Origin: Rivularia sp. MS3
GTDB taxonomy: Bacteria > Cyanobacteriota > Cyanobacteriia > Cyanobacteriales > Nostocaceae
Length of the DNA stretch: 64,000 nt
Direction: 5' to 3'
NCBI GenBank assembly: GCA_019192545.1
Contig: JAHCMI010000043.1
Coordinates: 1 to 64,000 of the forward strand
Shown: piece by piece, positions 35,774 through 44,639 of the stretch
How positions within the stretch are numbered: the stretch's first letter is position 1
Layout of the letters: each line of letters begins with the position of its first letter
Program-made: the position numbers and the translations under genes
Notes under the pieces: model-generated
What the model was told of the DNA's origin: nothing
Databases searched by the model: none
The model's input: only the letters and a program-made list of their open reading frames with translations

Positions 35774-36346
35774 TTAATTATTGAAGCGCATTTTGGATTT
35801 ATTTTCTTGCGAATCTAATTTGAATAATAAAAGTTCTACGCCACCGTAATATTGATTTGTAATTCCTAAAGCTTTCATACCTAATCGCTGAGTTACTTTA
35901 ACCGAAGCATTATTTTCCGGTTTCACTACTGCATAAATTACTGGCAACTTTAAAATATTAAATCCGTAATCAATTATTTCCCTTGCTGCTTCGGTTGCAT
36001 AGCCTTTACCCCAAGAAGCTTTTCTCAAATGCCAGCCAACTTCATAATCTTGTGTAGGTTGACGTTTTTCGTCAGGTAATTGCTTGAGTAGAATCGTTCC
36101 TACAACTGTTGTTGATTGTTTTTCTACAATTGCCCAAGCTCCGGTTGTCGTATTGTTGCTTTGCTCGTAGCGTGCAATTGCTGCTTCTAAACTTTGACGC
36201 TGGGTTTCAATACTTGCTTGTGTTTTACCAGTACCGATAAAGCGCATTACTTCAGCATCTCCGTAAATTGTAAAAGCTTGTTCCGCATCAATTTCCGGAA
36301 TCCATCTACGAATGATTAAGCGTTGGGTTTCGAGTAATGATGTCAT
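35774..36346 (-). CDS. GNAT acetyltransferase (RimJ/RimL type)
   Basis: A 190-residue N-acetyltransferase. Visible family marks: LETQRLIIRRW at the N-terminus, EVGWHLRKASWGKGYATEAAR (acetyl-CoA binding R/QxxGxG/A region, here KASWGKGYA), and VVKPENNASVKVTQRLGMKALG. Such enzymes acetylate ribosomal proteins or small molecules; the target is unknown. Start ATG 36346. It precedes the PMT-like gene with 30 bp spacing, so they may be co-transcribed. Confidence 0.9.
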   Translation of the reverse strand: MTSLLETQRLIIRRWIPEIDAEQAFTIYGDAEVMRFIGTGKTQASIETQRQSLEAAIARYEQSNNTTTGAWAIVEKQSTTVVGTILLKQLPDEKRQPTQDYEVGWHLRKASWGKGYATEAAREIIDYGFNILKLPVIYAVVKPENNASVKVTQRLGMKALGITNQYYGGVELLLFKLDSQENKSKMRFNN

Positions 36347-36416
36347 TTAATAACTTTTTCCTTATCTTTGGCAAGGAATACAGAATTGGAAGCAGAGCTT
36401 CGGATTTATTTTAATT

Positions 36417-36448
36417 GTAGGTTGGGTTAAGCCCAGCGCAACCCAACA
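36417..36448. repeat. Compact 32-bp form of the GTAGGTTGGG repeat (F)
   Basis: GTAGGTTGGGT then TAAGCCCAGCGC then AACCCAACA: the same ends as the 72-bp family with a very short centre. The identical-length form is at 38099. Confidence 0.8.
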
Positions 36449-36516
36449 TTTTAAGCTGGATATTTGAATAGATGTATTAAATAAAAATGACGTATTATAA
36501 AACTTTATCGATTATA

Positions 36517-36588
36517 TGTTGGGTTACGACACAATATCTAAAACTCTAATTACAATCACAATTTGTTTTCTTGTCTAACCCAACCTAC
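36517..36588. repeat. 72-bp palindromic repeat, copy G
   Basis: TGTTGGGTTACGACACAA at left, TTGTCTAACCCAACCTAC at right, 72 bp. Confidence 0.85.
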
Positions 36589-36668
36589 TAACTGATAATC
36601 CTTTTAACTCATTAAAAGAATATAGCCGAATTTTTTTTACATCATAAAAACGATTTAACAATTTGATT

Positions 36669-37295
36669 TTATTTAATTCTGTTTGATTCAAAATAAACCC
36701 TAAAAGGTTCGCTTAAAATACCTAATATCTGATTCAATTGCGTGATAAAATATTCTGTAAGGTCGATTTTTACTAAATTGTCCTCTAATACCAAGAACTT
36801 CCAATTGGTACCTGTAGAAACAGCACCATAAATAGATAGCTTCTCAGAGCGACTACGAATGTTAAAAATCTGAGCAGCAAACATTTGAGCTACGCATTGT
36901 CCTAAACCGATACGAATATCGTTGTCTTTAGCTTCAACCAAGGTTAAAACAGGAGCAGTGACTAAAGATTGATTACTAGATGCACTTAAAAGAAAATCAC
37001 AAGCACCTGTTAAACTCTTAGATTCATCAATATTAAACGTATTACCAGAAAAATAACCAATTTTATTCTCAAACCTTCGTCTTACTTCTAATAATATTGG
37101 TGTAATAATTAATTCAGAGCGTGCTTTTTCCGTACTGATACTCGATGCTAAATCTAAAGTCTCATCTAAAGTTTCTTTTAAACGCACAGAAGGTTCAACA
37201 GATTCAATATTACTAAATAAATGAGGAATATCTTCTACAGTTAATTCTAATTGAGCAACAGCTTGGTCAATTGTTTTAAAGTCGCTGTATGACAT
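36669..37295 (-). CDS. PD-(D/E)XK nuclease-like protein of unknown role
   Basis: A 208-residue protein without membrane segments. A nuclease-type active-site line is suggested by GACDFLLSAS (Asp) followed by LTLVEAKDNDIRIGLGQCVAQM (E-x-K then a conserved Gln), as in many restriction-like folds. The N-terminus is helical and acidic. Many cyanobacterial genomes carry similar solitary proteins. It is divergent from the FCP1-like pseudogene, only 27 bp apart. Start ATG 37295. The function is not established. Confidence 0.6.
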   Translation of the reverse strand: MSYSDFKTIDQAVAQLELTVEDIPHLFSNIESVEPSVRLKETLDETLDLASSISTEKARSELIITPILLEVRRRFENKIGYFSGNTFNIDESKSLTGACDFLLSASSNQSLVTAPVLTLVEAKDNDIRIGLGQCVAQMFAAQIFNIRSRSEKLSIYGAVSTGTNWKFLVLEDNLVKIDLTEYFITQLNQILGILSEPFRVYFESNRIK

Positions 37296-37322
37296 AATTG
37301 AGTTATAGCTAAATCATAAATA

Positions 37323-38031
37323 GTGAATAATCATCTTAAGTATCAATATAATAATAAATTACTAATTTTAGATATTGATGAAACATTAATTTATAGTTCC
37401 GAAAAGCAACTTGATAGACTACCTGATTTTAAATTAGATTTTGGATTAGAGAAATATTTTGTTTATAAAAGACCGTGGTTAGAAGAATTTATATTAAATT
37501 GTAATCAATGGTTTAATTTAGCTATATGGACTGCATCTAGCTCGGACTATGCTCGTGAAGTCATCAAAAATATTTTTCCAGATAACTTACAATTAGCATT
37601 TATTTTTACCAGAGAGCGCTGTATTTTTAGAAGAAATCCGGAATTAGATATAATTGAGACATTAAAACCTTTAAAGAAAGTTAAGAGAAAAGGTTTTATC
37701 TGAGATAATGTTTTGATTGTAGATGATACTCCTGAAACATTTAAATATATAGCAATTTTCGGTTGAGTCGAATACATTTGAAACCTCACCCTGTCCTCTG
37801 GACATCCCTCTCCTTAGTAAGGAGAGGGAACGAGGGTGAGGTCGATTTGTATTGCACCCAAGTGAAAACCGCTATAATTACGGGAACGCTATTTTAGTTA
37901 AACAATATCAAGGGCAAGAAAATGATATTGAACTCTTGCTACTATTGAAATATTTAGAAATTATTAGTCGGGAAGAAAATTTTAGAAGTATTAATAAACG
38001 TCATTGGAAATTTAAACTTGATTTTTTATAA
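37323..38031 (+). pseudogene. FCP1/NLI-interacting-factor-like HAD phosphatase, broken
   Basis: The 5' part (from GTG 37323) carries the HAD motif LLILDIDETLI and the FCP1-type KRPWLEEFILNC and WTASSSDYA segments, a family best known from eukaryotic CTD phosphatases but also present in bacteria. TGA at 37701-37703 interrupts the frame, which then continues as DNVLIVDDTPETFKY (motif with the DD pair). There a 125-bp MITE is inserted at a TA. Beyond it the reading resumes NYGNAILVKQYQGQENDIEL... to a stop at 38029-38031. Two independent lesions make a functional product unlikely. Confidence 0.8.
37750..37874. mobile_element. TA-target MITE (TAGCAA...CCGCTA), copy 2
   Basis: Inserted in the FCP1-like gene. 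Left end TAGCAATTTTCGGTTGAGT and right end, inverted, TAGCGGTTTTCACTTGGGT; TA duplicated at 37748-37749 and 37875-37876. Removing element plus one TA restores the reading AAA-TAT-AAT-TAC-GGG. The inner part is the AACCTCACCCT palindrome also found at 11210. Confidence 0.85.
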
Positions 38032-38098
38032 ATTAATCAAAGCATCTTTTATACACCGATTGCATCATCTCCCAAAACGAACGATAGCGATAAGTATT

Positions 38099-38130
38099 GT
38101 AGGTTGGGTGAAGCAAAGCGCAACCCAGCA
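38099..38130. repeat. Compact 32-bp form of the GTAGGTTGGG repeat (H)
   Basis: GTAGGTTGGGTGAAGCAAAG then CGCAACCCAGCA; same length as copy F. Confidence 0.75.
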
Positions 38131-38199
38131 TCTGAATTAATTTTTCAACGCATTAATTCTAAAAATAAATAGTTATTATCATTTCTTCCACAATATTGG

Positions 38200-38271
38200 T
38201 GTTGAGTTACGACACAAAAGCAAAATTATCGCTACAATCCTTCATTAATTTTCGCGTCTAACCCAACCTAC
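38200..38271. repeat. 72-bp palindromic repeat, copy I
   Basis: TGTTGAGTTACGACACAA at left (one change), CGTCTAACCCAACCTAC at right, 72 bp. It ends 12 bp before the ParE pseudogene stop. Confidence 0.8.
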
Positions 38272-38282
38272 TTTCTAAATTT

Positions 38283-38591
38283 TTACTCACTTTCTTCTGC
38301 AAACAAAGCTGAAATATTTCGATAGCCACTGATAACACGGAAAATTTCCACATCTTCATCAATGGGCATATAAAGAATAAGATAATCATCTATTGGTAAG
38401 CTACGCAATCCTGGTCAAATTTCGTCACGTCGTCGCCCCAGATTTGGGAATTGAGCAATTTTAGCAAATTTACTGTCTAGCTTGCTCAAAAAACGCTCAG
38501 ATTGTGGTAAGCCAGCTTTTTTTGCTATATAGTTAACAATCTGCTCAATATCTTTAATAGCAGGTTCGGTAAGACGAAACTGTGGAATCAT
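38283..38591 (-). pseudogene. parE: ParE-type toxin with one nonsense codon
   Basis: The frame starts at ATG 38591, overlapping the antitoxin stop (ATGA), and reads MIPQFRLTEPAIKDIEQIVN, then KLDSKFAKIAQFPNLGRRRD and EI, then TGA at codon 59 (38415-38417). It continues without shift as PGLRSLPIDDYLILYMPIDE and VEIFRVISGYRNISALF to TAA at 38283. In ParE toxins the position is Trp (…EIWPGLRS…), so TGG to TGA is the single change. The truncated 58-residue product lacks the toxic C-terminal strands. Confidence 0.85.
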
Positions 38592-38857
38592 TCTTCTAAA
38601 GCACTATGATTGGAATGCAGGTTAGCTCGAATCTGTGCCATTGCAGCCGCACCATCAACAACTTTACCTTGTTTTGAAGCCTCCCATCCAATCCGTGCTT
38701 CTTCTTGAAGCTCTTTTAGTCTTCCTTGATAAATATCTTCTTGTTGTTCGAGGAGTTTGACTCCTGCAAGAATAACTTCAAGCGCGTTTGTATACTTACC
38801 AGTAGCAACTCGGCGCTGTACCATAGCTTCTACTTCAGGTGGCAAAACGATTTGCAT
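38588..38857 (-). CDS. parD: ParD-family antitoxin
   Basis: An 89-residue antitoxin with an N-terminal ribbon-helix-helix (QIVLPPEVEAMVQRRVATGKY-type pattern, TNALEVILAGVKLLEQ) followed by a helical toxin-binding tail. It overlaps the toxin gene by 4 bp. The antitoxin frame is intact while the toxin carries a stop, a state expected after toxin inactivation. It can still autoregulate. Start ATG 38857. Confidence 0.9.
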   Translation of the reverse strand: MQIVLPPEVEAMVQRRVATGKYTNALEVILAGVKLLEQQEDIYQGRLKELQEEARIGWEASKQGKVVDGAAAMAQIRANLHSNHSALEE

Positions 38858-38949
38858 AGCTTTTGTAGGAGAAAGATTAGATATATTTTAGCCAATTATT
38901 GATTATTTATCGGACAAAAGCGACTGAGGTATAGGGTATATGATACTAA

Positions 38950-39309
38950 TTACTCTTCATATTTTAAATTCATTCTAATATATAGTAAATAAATTCCGCA
39001 CGATACTGATAAAAGTAAAAAAGTAATTAAAAACTTTATACTAGGAATAGGAATATTAAAAGAATAAAAAACATTCCAAGCGATTACTGTTGCGAACATA
39101 TTCAACATAAAAAATTGTTTCGCTGGAATAAACCTGTTATTTTGTTCTGAATTCTCATTACCCGTATTATGCCAAAATTTCATTCTAACAATGATTTTAT
39201 TTTGTATCCATTTCTGTTCAGTACGAATACTTATAATTAAAGGAATAATAAATAAAAAGCATTTGATAATGTGAAGAATATGTATTAAACTTTCTGACGC
39301 TGTATTCAT
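38950..39309 (-). CDS. Small membrane protein, tandem paralog 1
   Basis: A 119-residue protein with about four hydrophobic helices: IHILHIIKCFLFIIPLIISI, FMLNMFATVIAWNVFY, IKFLITFLLLSVSCGIYLLYI. The C-terminal signature PSxxFLITFLLLSVxxGIYLLYIRMNxKYEE is shared with the gene at 39452, so the two arose by tandem duplication. The family is not recognised. Start ATG 39309. Function unknown. Confidence 0.65.
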   Translation of the reverse strand: MNTASESLIHILHIIKCFLFIIPLIISIRTEQKWIQNKIIVRMKFWHNTGNENSEQNNRFIPAKQFFMLNMFATVIAWNVFYSFNIPIPSIKFLITFLLLSVSCGIYLLYIRMNLKYEE

Positions 39310-39424
39310 ATTTTTAAATATTTATTAAATAGATTTAGTATTATAAACTAGTGAAGCTCTGCGTAATTTACCATTTATATTGCTAGTTTATCGCATTAAT
39401 TTATCATTTGTTTCACAATATTAA

Positions 39425-39448
39425 TGTTGGGTTACTAACCTAACCTAC
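39425..39448. repeat. Decayed copy of the GTAGGTTGGG repeat (J)
   Basis: TGTTGGGTTACTAACCTAAC then CTAC: both ends present, centre deleted. It lies just beyond the stop of tandem paralog 2. Confidence 0.5.
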
Positions 39449-39451
39449 TTT

Positions 39452-39832
39452 TTACTCTTCATATTTAAAATTCATTCTAATATACAGTAAATAAATTCCC
39501 CATAATACTGATAACAGCAGAAAAGTAATTAAAAAAGTTTTGCTAGGAATAGGAATCTTGCGAGAATAAAAAATATTCCATGCGATTACTGTTGCACCTC
39601 CATTGAATATAGTTAGATATGCATGTGTAAAGCCTAACTCAGAATTTTGTAGCTCCTTCAGGTTTTTTATAATGCTATTTTTAACCCATTTGTCTTCAAT
39701 CATCAAACTTAAAATCAAAGGAATAGCTATTAAATAACTTTTGATAAACTGAGAAATATCTAGCTCTTTAGAGGTAACGACTAAAGAATAATTGATAAAC
39801 TGATGAATATTTAATAAATTTGATAGCACCAT
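39452..39832 (-). CDS. Small membrane protein, tandem paralog 2
   Basis: A 126-residue paralog of the neighbouring gene, with the same layout: an amphipathic start, IKSYLIAIPLILSLMIEDKWV, a middle loop rich in polar residues, FNGGATVIAWNIFYSRKIPIPS, and the conserved C-terminal FLLLSVLWGIYLLYIRMN. The first ~60 residues diverge more than the C-terminal half. Function unknown. Start ATG 39832. Confidence 0.65.
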   Translation of the reverse strand: MVLSNLLNIHQFINYSLVVTSKELDISQFIKSYLIAIPLILSLMIEDKWVKNSIIKNLKELQNSELGFTHAYLTIFNGGATVIAWNIFYSRKIPIPSKTFLITFLLLSVLWGIYLLYIRMNFKYEE

Positions 39833-40100
39833 TATATTTTCATTTTATCTACTCATTTTAGTTCATTAAAATGGACTTATGCTATTAGCTTGGAGAGCAG
39901 TGCGTTGCGGTGAATATAGTTGGGGGTGTCGGTTTCCGTCCCCCAAACTAGCGAACCCGTAGGGAGGTTCCCTCCGTTGTAGCAACTGCGGAGGTTTGCA
40001 ACCCCAAGCGGGTTAAATAGTTGATGCAAAATTTAAATATGCTATGTATTTCTTGGAGGCGAAGACGGCACAACTACAAACCTTTATCTCAATCACAAAA

Positions 40101-40172
40101 TGTTGGGTTACGACACGATAACTTAAATTATCGCTGCAATCAAAATTACTTGTCGTGTCTAACCCAACCTAC
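40101..40172. repeat. 72-bp palindromic repeat, copy K
   Basis: TGTTGGGTTACGACACGATA at left, TCGTGTCTAACCCAACCTAC at right, 72 bp. Confidence 0.85.
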
Positions 40173-40251
40173 ACCTGTTGCAAAAATATCTAATAGAAAA
40201 ATTGTCTCGCTACGTTAAAATTATTATTAATTTGAATCAAAATTAATCCTC

Positions 40252-40269
40252 GCGTCTAACCCAACCTAC
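40252..40269. repeat. Solo right arm of the 72-bp repeat (L)
   Basis: GCGTCTAACCCAACCTAC without its partner arm. Confidence 0.6.
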
Positions 40270-40372
40270 TAACTAAATTAATCAATGGTGCGTGACGGTA
40301 AATTTAAATAATTTCGTTATGGTTGGGAAATAATTTTAACCGTCACAGCACCCTACAATTAACAATTACCAA

Positions 40373-42913
40373 TTACAAATTCTTCTCAACTTTGGCAACT
40401 TCCAACATAGTTTTTAATACAGAATCTGGATTTAAACTAATTGAATTAATTCCTTCCTCTACTAAAAACTGAGCAAACTCGGGATAATCGCTTGGTGCTT
40501 GTCCGCAAATTCCAATTTTACGGTTATGCTTTTTCACAGATTGAATTGCTAATTTCACCATTCTTTTAACTCCTTCGCTACGCTCGTCAAATAACCTTGC
40601 TACTAACGAAGAATCTCTATCTAATCCTAAAGTTAATTGAGTTAAATCGTTGGAGCCAATAGAAAAGCCATCAAAAACTTGAGCAAATTCCTCTGCCATG
40701 ATTACGTTATTCGGTAGCTCGCACATCACGTAAATTTGCAAATCATCAACACCCTGCTCCAAGCCGTTTTTCGCCATTTCTTCTAACACCAAACGCCCCT
40801 CGTCGGGAGTCCGACAAAAAGGAATCATGGGAATTAAATTCGTTAAACCCATATCTTCCCTGACTCTTTTAATAGCTTGACATTCCAATGCAAAACCTTC
40901 GCGATAGCGCTCGTCATAATAACGCGCTGCACCCCGCCAACCTAACATCGGGTTTTCTTCATTGGGTTCAAACTGTCTACCCCCCAACAAATTCGCATAT
41001 TCATTACTTTTAAAATCCGACATCCTGACTATTACCGGCTTCGGATAAAATGCTGCTGTAATTCTGGCGATACCTTGAGCTAATTTATCGACAAAATATG
41101 CTGGTTTATCTTCATATTGTGCTGTAACCTTCGCAATTTGTCCCTTCACAAACTCATCTTCCAACTTATCAAAATACAGCAAAGCCATCGGATGAATTTG
41201 AATTTGATTGGCAATAATAAATTCAGTGCGAGCCAACCCCACGCCATCATTAGGAATCGTAGATAAACGAAACGCTTCTTGGGGATTCCCTACATTCATT
41301 AAAATTTGCGTTTGGGTACGAGGTAAATCTTCTAAATGCACTTCTTCCACTTCAAAAGGCAATAATCCTTGATAAACTTTACCTTCTTCCCCTTCCGCAC
41401 AAGAAACCGTTATTTCCTGCGAAGTTTTCAAAACCTCGGTGGCGTTATCGCATCCTACAATTGCCGGTACGCCCAACTCTCGGGCAATAATTGCAGCATG
41501 GCAAGTTCTACCACCCGAATTCGTTACAATCGCACCGGCTTTTTTCATAATCGGTTCCCAATCAGGATCGGTTCTATCCGTTACCAATATCTCCCCAGTT
41601 TGAAACTGTTCGATTTGGCTAACATCTACAATTACCCGCGCTTTGCCGTTACTGATGGCTTCACCGACAGCACGCCCGATGGTGAGGGGATGGGGGGAGG
41701 GGGAGATAGGGAGAGGGGGGGAAGAATTATTCACCTTGTCTCCTTGTCCCCTTGTCCCCTTATCTTCTTTAACAAATTTATAGCTTTTTAAAGTATTCTG
41801 CTGCTTCTGCGACTGTACCGTTTCTGGACGAGCTTGGACTATAAATAATTCGTTGGTAATACCATCTTTAGCCCATTCCATATCCATCGGAGTATACTTT
41901 CCGTGGACGTTGGAATAATGGTCTTCTATCAAACAAGCCCAACGTGCTAGCTGTAATATATCTTCATCGTTTAAAGCAAATTTTGCTCTTTCGGCAGCAG
42001 GCACCGACACATTTTTAACGTTCTTCGAGCCGTCATCGTAAATCATTTTGATTTCTTTACTACCCAATCTCTTATCAATGATTGGGCGATATCCTGATAT
42101 CAAAGTTGGCTTAAAAACATGATACTCATCGGGATTAACTGCACCTTGAACTACATTTTCCCCCAAACCATAAGCAGCCGTAATCAAAGCCGCATCCTTA
42201 AAACCGCTTTCGGTTTCGATGGAAAACATCACTCCCGAAGTCGCTAAATCCGAGCGCACCATTTTTTGCACTCCCACCGCGATCGCAACTTCAAAATGGT
42301 CAAATCCTTTTGTATGACGATAGGAAATTGCTCTATCTGTAAATAAGGAAGCAAAACAACGATGAGTAGCTGCTAAAACTTCTTCAACTGTAGTTACATT
42401 CAGATAAGTTTCCTGCTGCCCTGCAAAGCTAGCATCCGGCAAGTCTTCTGCTGTTGCACTCGAACGCACAGCCACATCAGTATCGGCATTATACCGCTCG
42501 CACAATTTTTTATATGACTTAGTAATGGCATCCCTAAAATCCCTAGGGAATGGAGTATGGAGCAGCAATTTCCGCGCTTTTCTGGCTCTTGTACGTAAAT
42601 TTTGTAAATCATCTACATCCAAATCATTAAAAATATTTCGCAGCTTTTCTTCTAAACCCGCAGACTGAATAAAATAACGATAAGCATAAGCAGTTGTAGC
42701 AAAACCAGTGGGAACGTTAACCCCTTTACTTGCTAACTGCCCAATCATTTCCCCCAAAGACGCATTTTTACCGCCGACTATAGGAATATCATTAATACCG
42801 ATGTCATCAAACCACAGCACAAGCGCTTGCTCTTTGGAGGATTCGCGAGTATTTGTGTTCGCGACTTCATGCATAACTATTTTCCTCCCCTGGAAAGATG
42901 TAAGAATGTTCAT
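40373..42913 (-). CDS. ppsA: Phosphoenolpyruvate synthase
   Basis: Makes PEP from pyruvate and ATP (AMP and Pi released), in gluconeogenic carbon flow. The 846 residues contain the N-terminal ATP-binding domain (VGGKNASLGEMI, VRSSATAEDLPDASFAGQQE), the central phospho-histidine domain (GGRTCHAAIIARELG, His472 counted from the first ATG) and the C-terminal PEP/pyruvate barrel (FSIGSNDLTQLTLGLDRDS). Start may be ATG 42913 or ATG 42874. Between the ATP and His domains an unusual low-complexity insert (DKGTRGQGDKVNNSS, then proline/serine) is coded by a G-rich intergenic-type repeat at about 41692-41765; this linker tolerates length change. Confidence 0.95.
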   Translation of the reverse strand: MNILTSFQGRKIVMHEVANTNTRESSKEQALVLWFDDIGINDIPIVGGKNASLGEMIGQLASKGVNVPTGFATTAYAYRYFIQSAGLEEKLRNIFNDLDVDDLQNLRTRARKARKLLLHTPFPRDFRDAITKSYKKLCERYNADTDVAVRSSATAEDLPDASFAGQQETYLNVTTVEEVLAATHRCFASLFTDRAISYRHTKGFDHFEVAIAVGVQKMVRSDLATSGVMFSIETESGFKDAALITAAYGLGENVVQGAVNPDEYHVFKPTLISGYRPIIDKRLGSKEIKMIYDDGSKNVKNVSVPAAERAKFALNDEDILQLARWACLIEDHYSNVHGKYTPMDMEWAKDGITNELFIVQARPETVQSQKQQNTLKSYKFVKEDKGTRGQGDKVNNSSPPLPISPSPHPLTIGRAVGEAISNGKARVIVDVSQIEQFQTGEILVTDRTDPDWEPIMKKAGAIVTNSGGRTCHAAIIARELGVPAIVGCDNATEVLKTSQEITVSCAEGEEGKVYQGLLPFEVEEVHLEDLPRTQTQILMNVGNPQEAFRLSTIPNDGVGLARTEFIIANQIQIHPMALLYFDKLEDEFVKGQIAKVTAQYEDKPAYFVDKLAQGIARITAAFYPKPVIVRMSDFKSNEYANLLGGRQFEPNEENPMLGWRGAARYYDERYREGFALECQAIKRVREDMGLTNLIPMIPFCRTPDEGRLVLEEMAKNGLEQGVDDLQIYVMCELPNNVIMAEEFAQVFDGFSIGSNDLTQLTLGLDRDSSLVARLFDERSEGVKRMVKLAIQSVKKHNRKIGICGQAPSDYPEFAQFLVEEGINSISLNPDSVLKTMLEVAKVEKNL
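41692..41765. repeat. Low-complexity repeat inserted in ppsA
   Basis: On the plus strand GAGGGGATGGGGGGAGGGGG then CTTGTCTCCTTGTCCCCTTG: purine tract plus tandem TTGTCCCC units. It resembles intergenic tracts such as 23161-23205, but here is read in frame within the linker of PpsA. Confidence 0.6.
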
Positions 42914-43701
42914 TTTTTTAGCACCGTTAGGACAGCAATACCTGCCTCTAACAGCTAATTAGCCCAAGTTTCCAACCACCATAACAAAAAAATTAAGTTA
43001 GGGGTTATACAAGCGGGGAGACGTTATTCCCGCGTAGCCCTCACCCTTCAAGGATGAGGCTATACCTGCAAAGTCCGCCCGTGCAGACTATGAAAAACCC
43101 GGATTTTTATACCTTTACAGGCTTAACCCTAGAGCGTTTAGAGGCAGAAAACACGCCCTAGGCTCGCTAAAAGCCATTCTTTACTTTCTAGGGAAGTTTG
43201 AAATATTTTATGCCGCAAAATTATTTTCAAATCAAGACTATCTATGTTCGTGACAAGAGCAAGAAGAAACTTTTATACGTAATCCTGAAACTCGAAGAAA
43301 TTAGCTCGATTACTTCCCGAGCAAAAAGCAGAGGAGCAACTACGGGAAACCCCGCTCTTACTCCTCCCTTCTTCAAAAAATATAGCTATTAGCTTGACGT
43401 TATCTTCATAAAAGGATAAAATTCATAACCACTAAAATCAAATCTATCTACTCGTTTCTATCCAATTGAGCATCGGAATCCCGCAAAATAAAGACAGCAC
43501 ACCCCACAATGAAAGCCATATTCAAACCGTTGACGATTTTAGATGGCTGCGGAAAGGACGTGCTGACTTTCAGGTTGTCGTATCAAAACAAATTTGGACA
43601 GGTTTTTTCAGATTCAAAACAGAGATTCTATAACTGTTGCCAGTATTGAATGTAATTTCGTTCAGTTTTTGCACCCACAAAGTACCTCACGAATTCAAAA
43701 T
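42914..43701. other. Intergenic region with decayed fragments
   Basis: Includes a GGGGAGACGTTATTCCCGCG-type repeat around 43016. An open frame runs from TTG 43466 to a stop at 43633 (IQTVDDFRWLRKGRADFQVV), with FYPIEHRNPA in a neighbouring frame, a pattern that recalls transposase C-termini. I treat this as a possible degraded insertion-sequence fragment, not a gene. Confidence 0.4.
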
Positions 43702-43935
43702 TTAGTCGTTTTCCCAAACCTCTCTACCAATCAAATCCGCTATGCGATCGCGTAGTAGAAATTCACATTTTTCTAACTCGCACTCAATACAAACCCACTC
43801 TCTTGCCGGTATGTATTGACATAACGTATATATCGGCTGTTGTCGGCTAACTACTCCCTTTTGAACTAATCGCCGTGCTTCATCTTGAATCACGTCTAAA
43901 GAGTAATTGATAGAAGGCACCGTATTCACACTCAT
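43702..43935 (-). CDS. DUF4327 family protein
   Basis: A 77-residue cyanobacteria-specific protein (start ATG 43935, MSVNTVPSINYSLDVIQDEA; a start three codons upstream is possible). The conserved LVQKGVVSRQQPIYTLCQYI and REWVCIECELEKCEFLLRDRI segments identify DUF4327. The CxxCELEKC cysteines are conserved and could bind metal. The role is unknown. It contains a HIP1 octamer. Confidence 0.88.
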   Translation of the reverse strand: MSVNTVPSINYSLDVIQDEARRLVQKGVVSRQQPIYTLCQYIPAREWVCIECELEKCEFLLRDRIADLIGREVWEND

Positions 43936-43944
43936 AGTTACCAC

Positions 43945-44639
43945 TCGCTATTTTACACGTAAGTATTATTCCCAGAATTAACCACAAACGAACATGGTTT
44001 AAAACCAATTCGCTGCTATTTTTTGTAATTTGCTATACGGAAGTAATTTCATTTTGACGCTATAAAACCTCAAAAAATATAAAGATATGTTAAAAATGTC
44101 ATCAATTCATCACATATTCTTTAAGTCTGTTAAATAAGACGGCTTTAGGTAGCAAATGAGACAATTACTTAATTTTTGTTGCATTGTATTTTATGAAAGG
44201 GTTGTTAAACAGTGTTAGGCAGTTAAAACAATACATAAGACGGTATTTGTAAGGTTATAAATGGGCTTTTAAATTGAATAATTAATCTATAGCAATGATT
44301 CAGCTTGAATGCATCTGTCCGAAGGGGAACAAGCAAAAAATATTTAGCCGACTAAAATGTATAATCTATCGCTTTGTATAAAAGCTAAATTACAACAAAA
44401 AAGCAATAACTTTACTTGCTGTTAATAATTTCTTAAACAGATAAATAATTGCTGAGTTAAGTAAAGCACTAACTATTAGAAAAACCTCTCGGATAAAAAG
44501 CTGTAACAACTCGAAGATAGTTATAAATCCTATAGAGCATCGTACCGATGATTATGCATTAACTTGAGCTATTTACCTTATTTGCGTAAGCAGTAATATG
44601 TTCCAACGCAATTAGTATAATACGTCACTCATATTTTGT
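43945..44639. other. Intergenic region, nothing recognised
   Basis: AT-rich region upstream of DUF4327 and of a doubtful small ORF. I see no gene, RNA or repeat with confidence. Confidence 0.5.

Larger units (their letters stand above)
36347..36668. other. Intergenic region with two repeat copies
   Basis: Holds the compact 32-bp form (F) and a full 72-bp copy (G) of the GTAGGTTGGG repeat family. No gene. Confidence 0.6.
39833..40372. other. Repeat-rich intergenic region
   Basis: Contains a GGGGGTGTCGG...CCGTCCCCC type hairpin repeat (39928-40013), a solo end of the TTCGTAGTTGCGC element (GACGGCACAACTAC, about 40057-40080), one full (K) and one half (L) copy of the 72-bp family. No gene is credible. 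Confidence 0.55.

Noticed and set aside
13010-38417. Idea that the stops in xisH, parE and the FCP1-like gene reflect stop-codon reassignment or recoding
   Set aside because: They use different codons (TAA, TGA, TGA) at unrelated amino-acid positions, housekeeping genes end normally at all three stops, and one of the genes also carries a MITE. Pseudogene formation is simpler.
43198-43392. 64-codon frame after ppsA
   Set aside because: Its second half is a dispersed repeat (AGCAGAGGAGCAACTACGGG) and the first half has no recognisable features.
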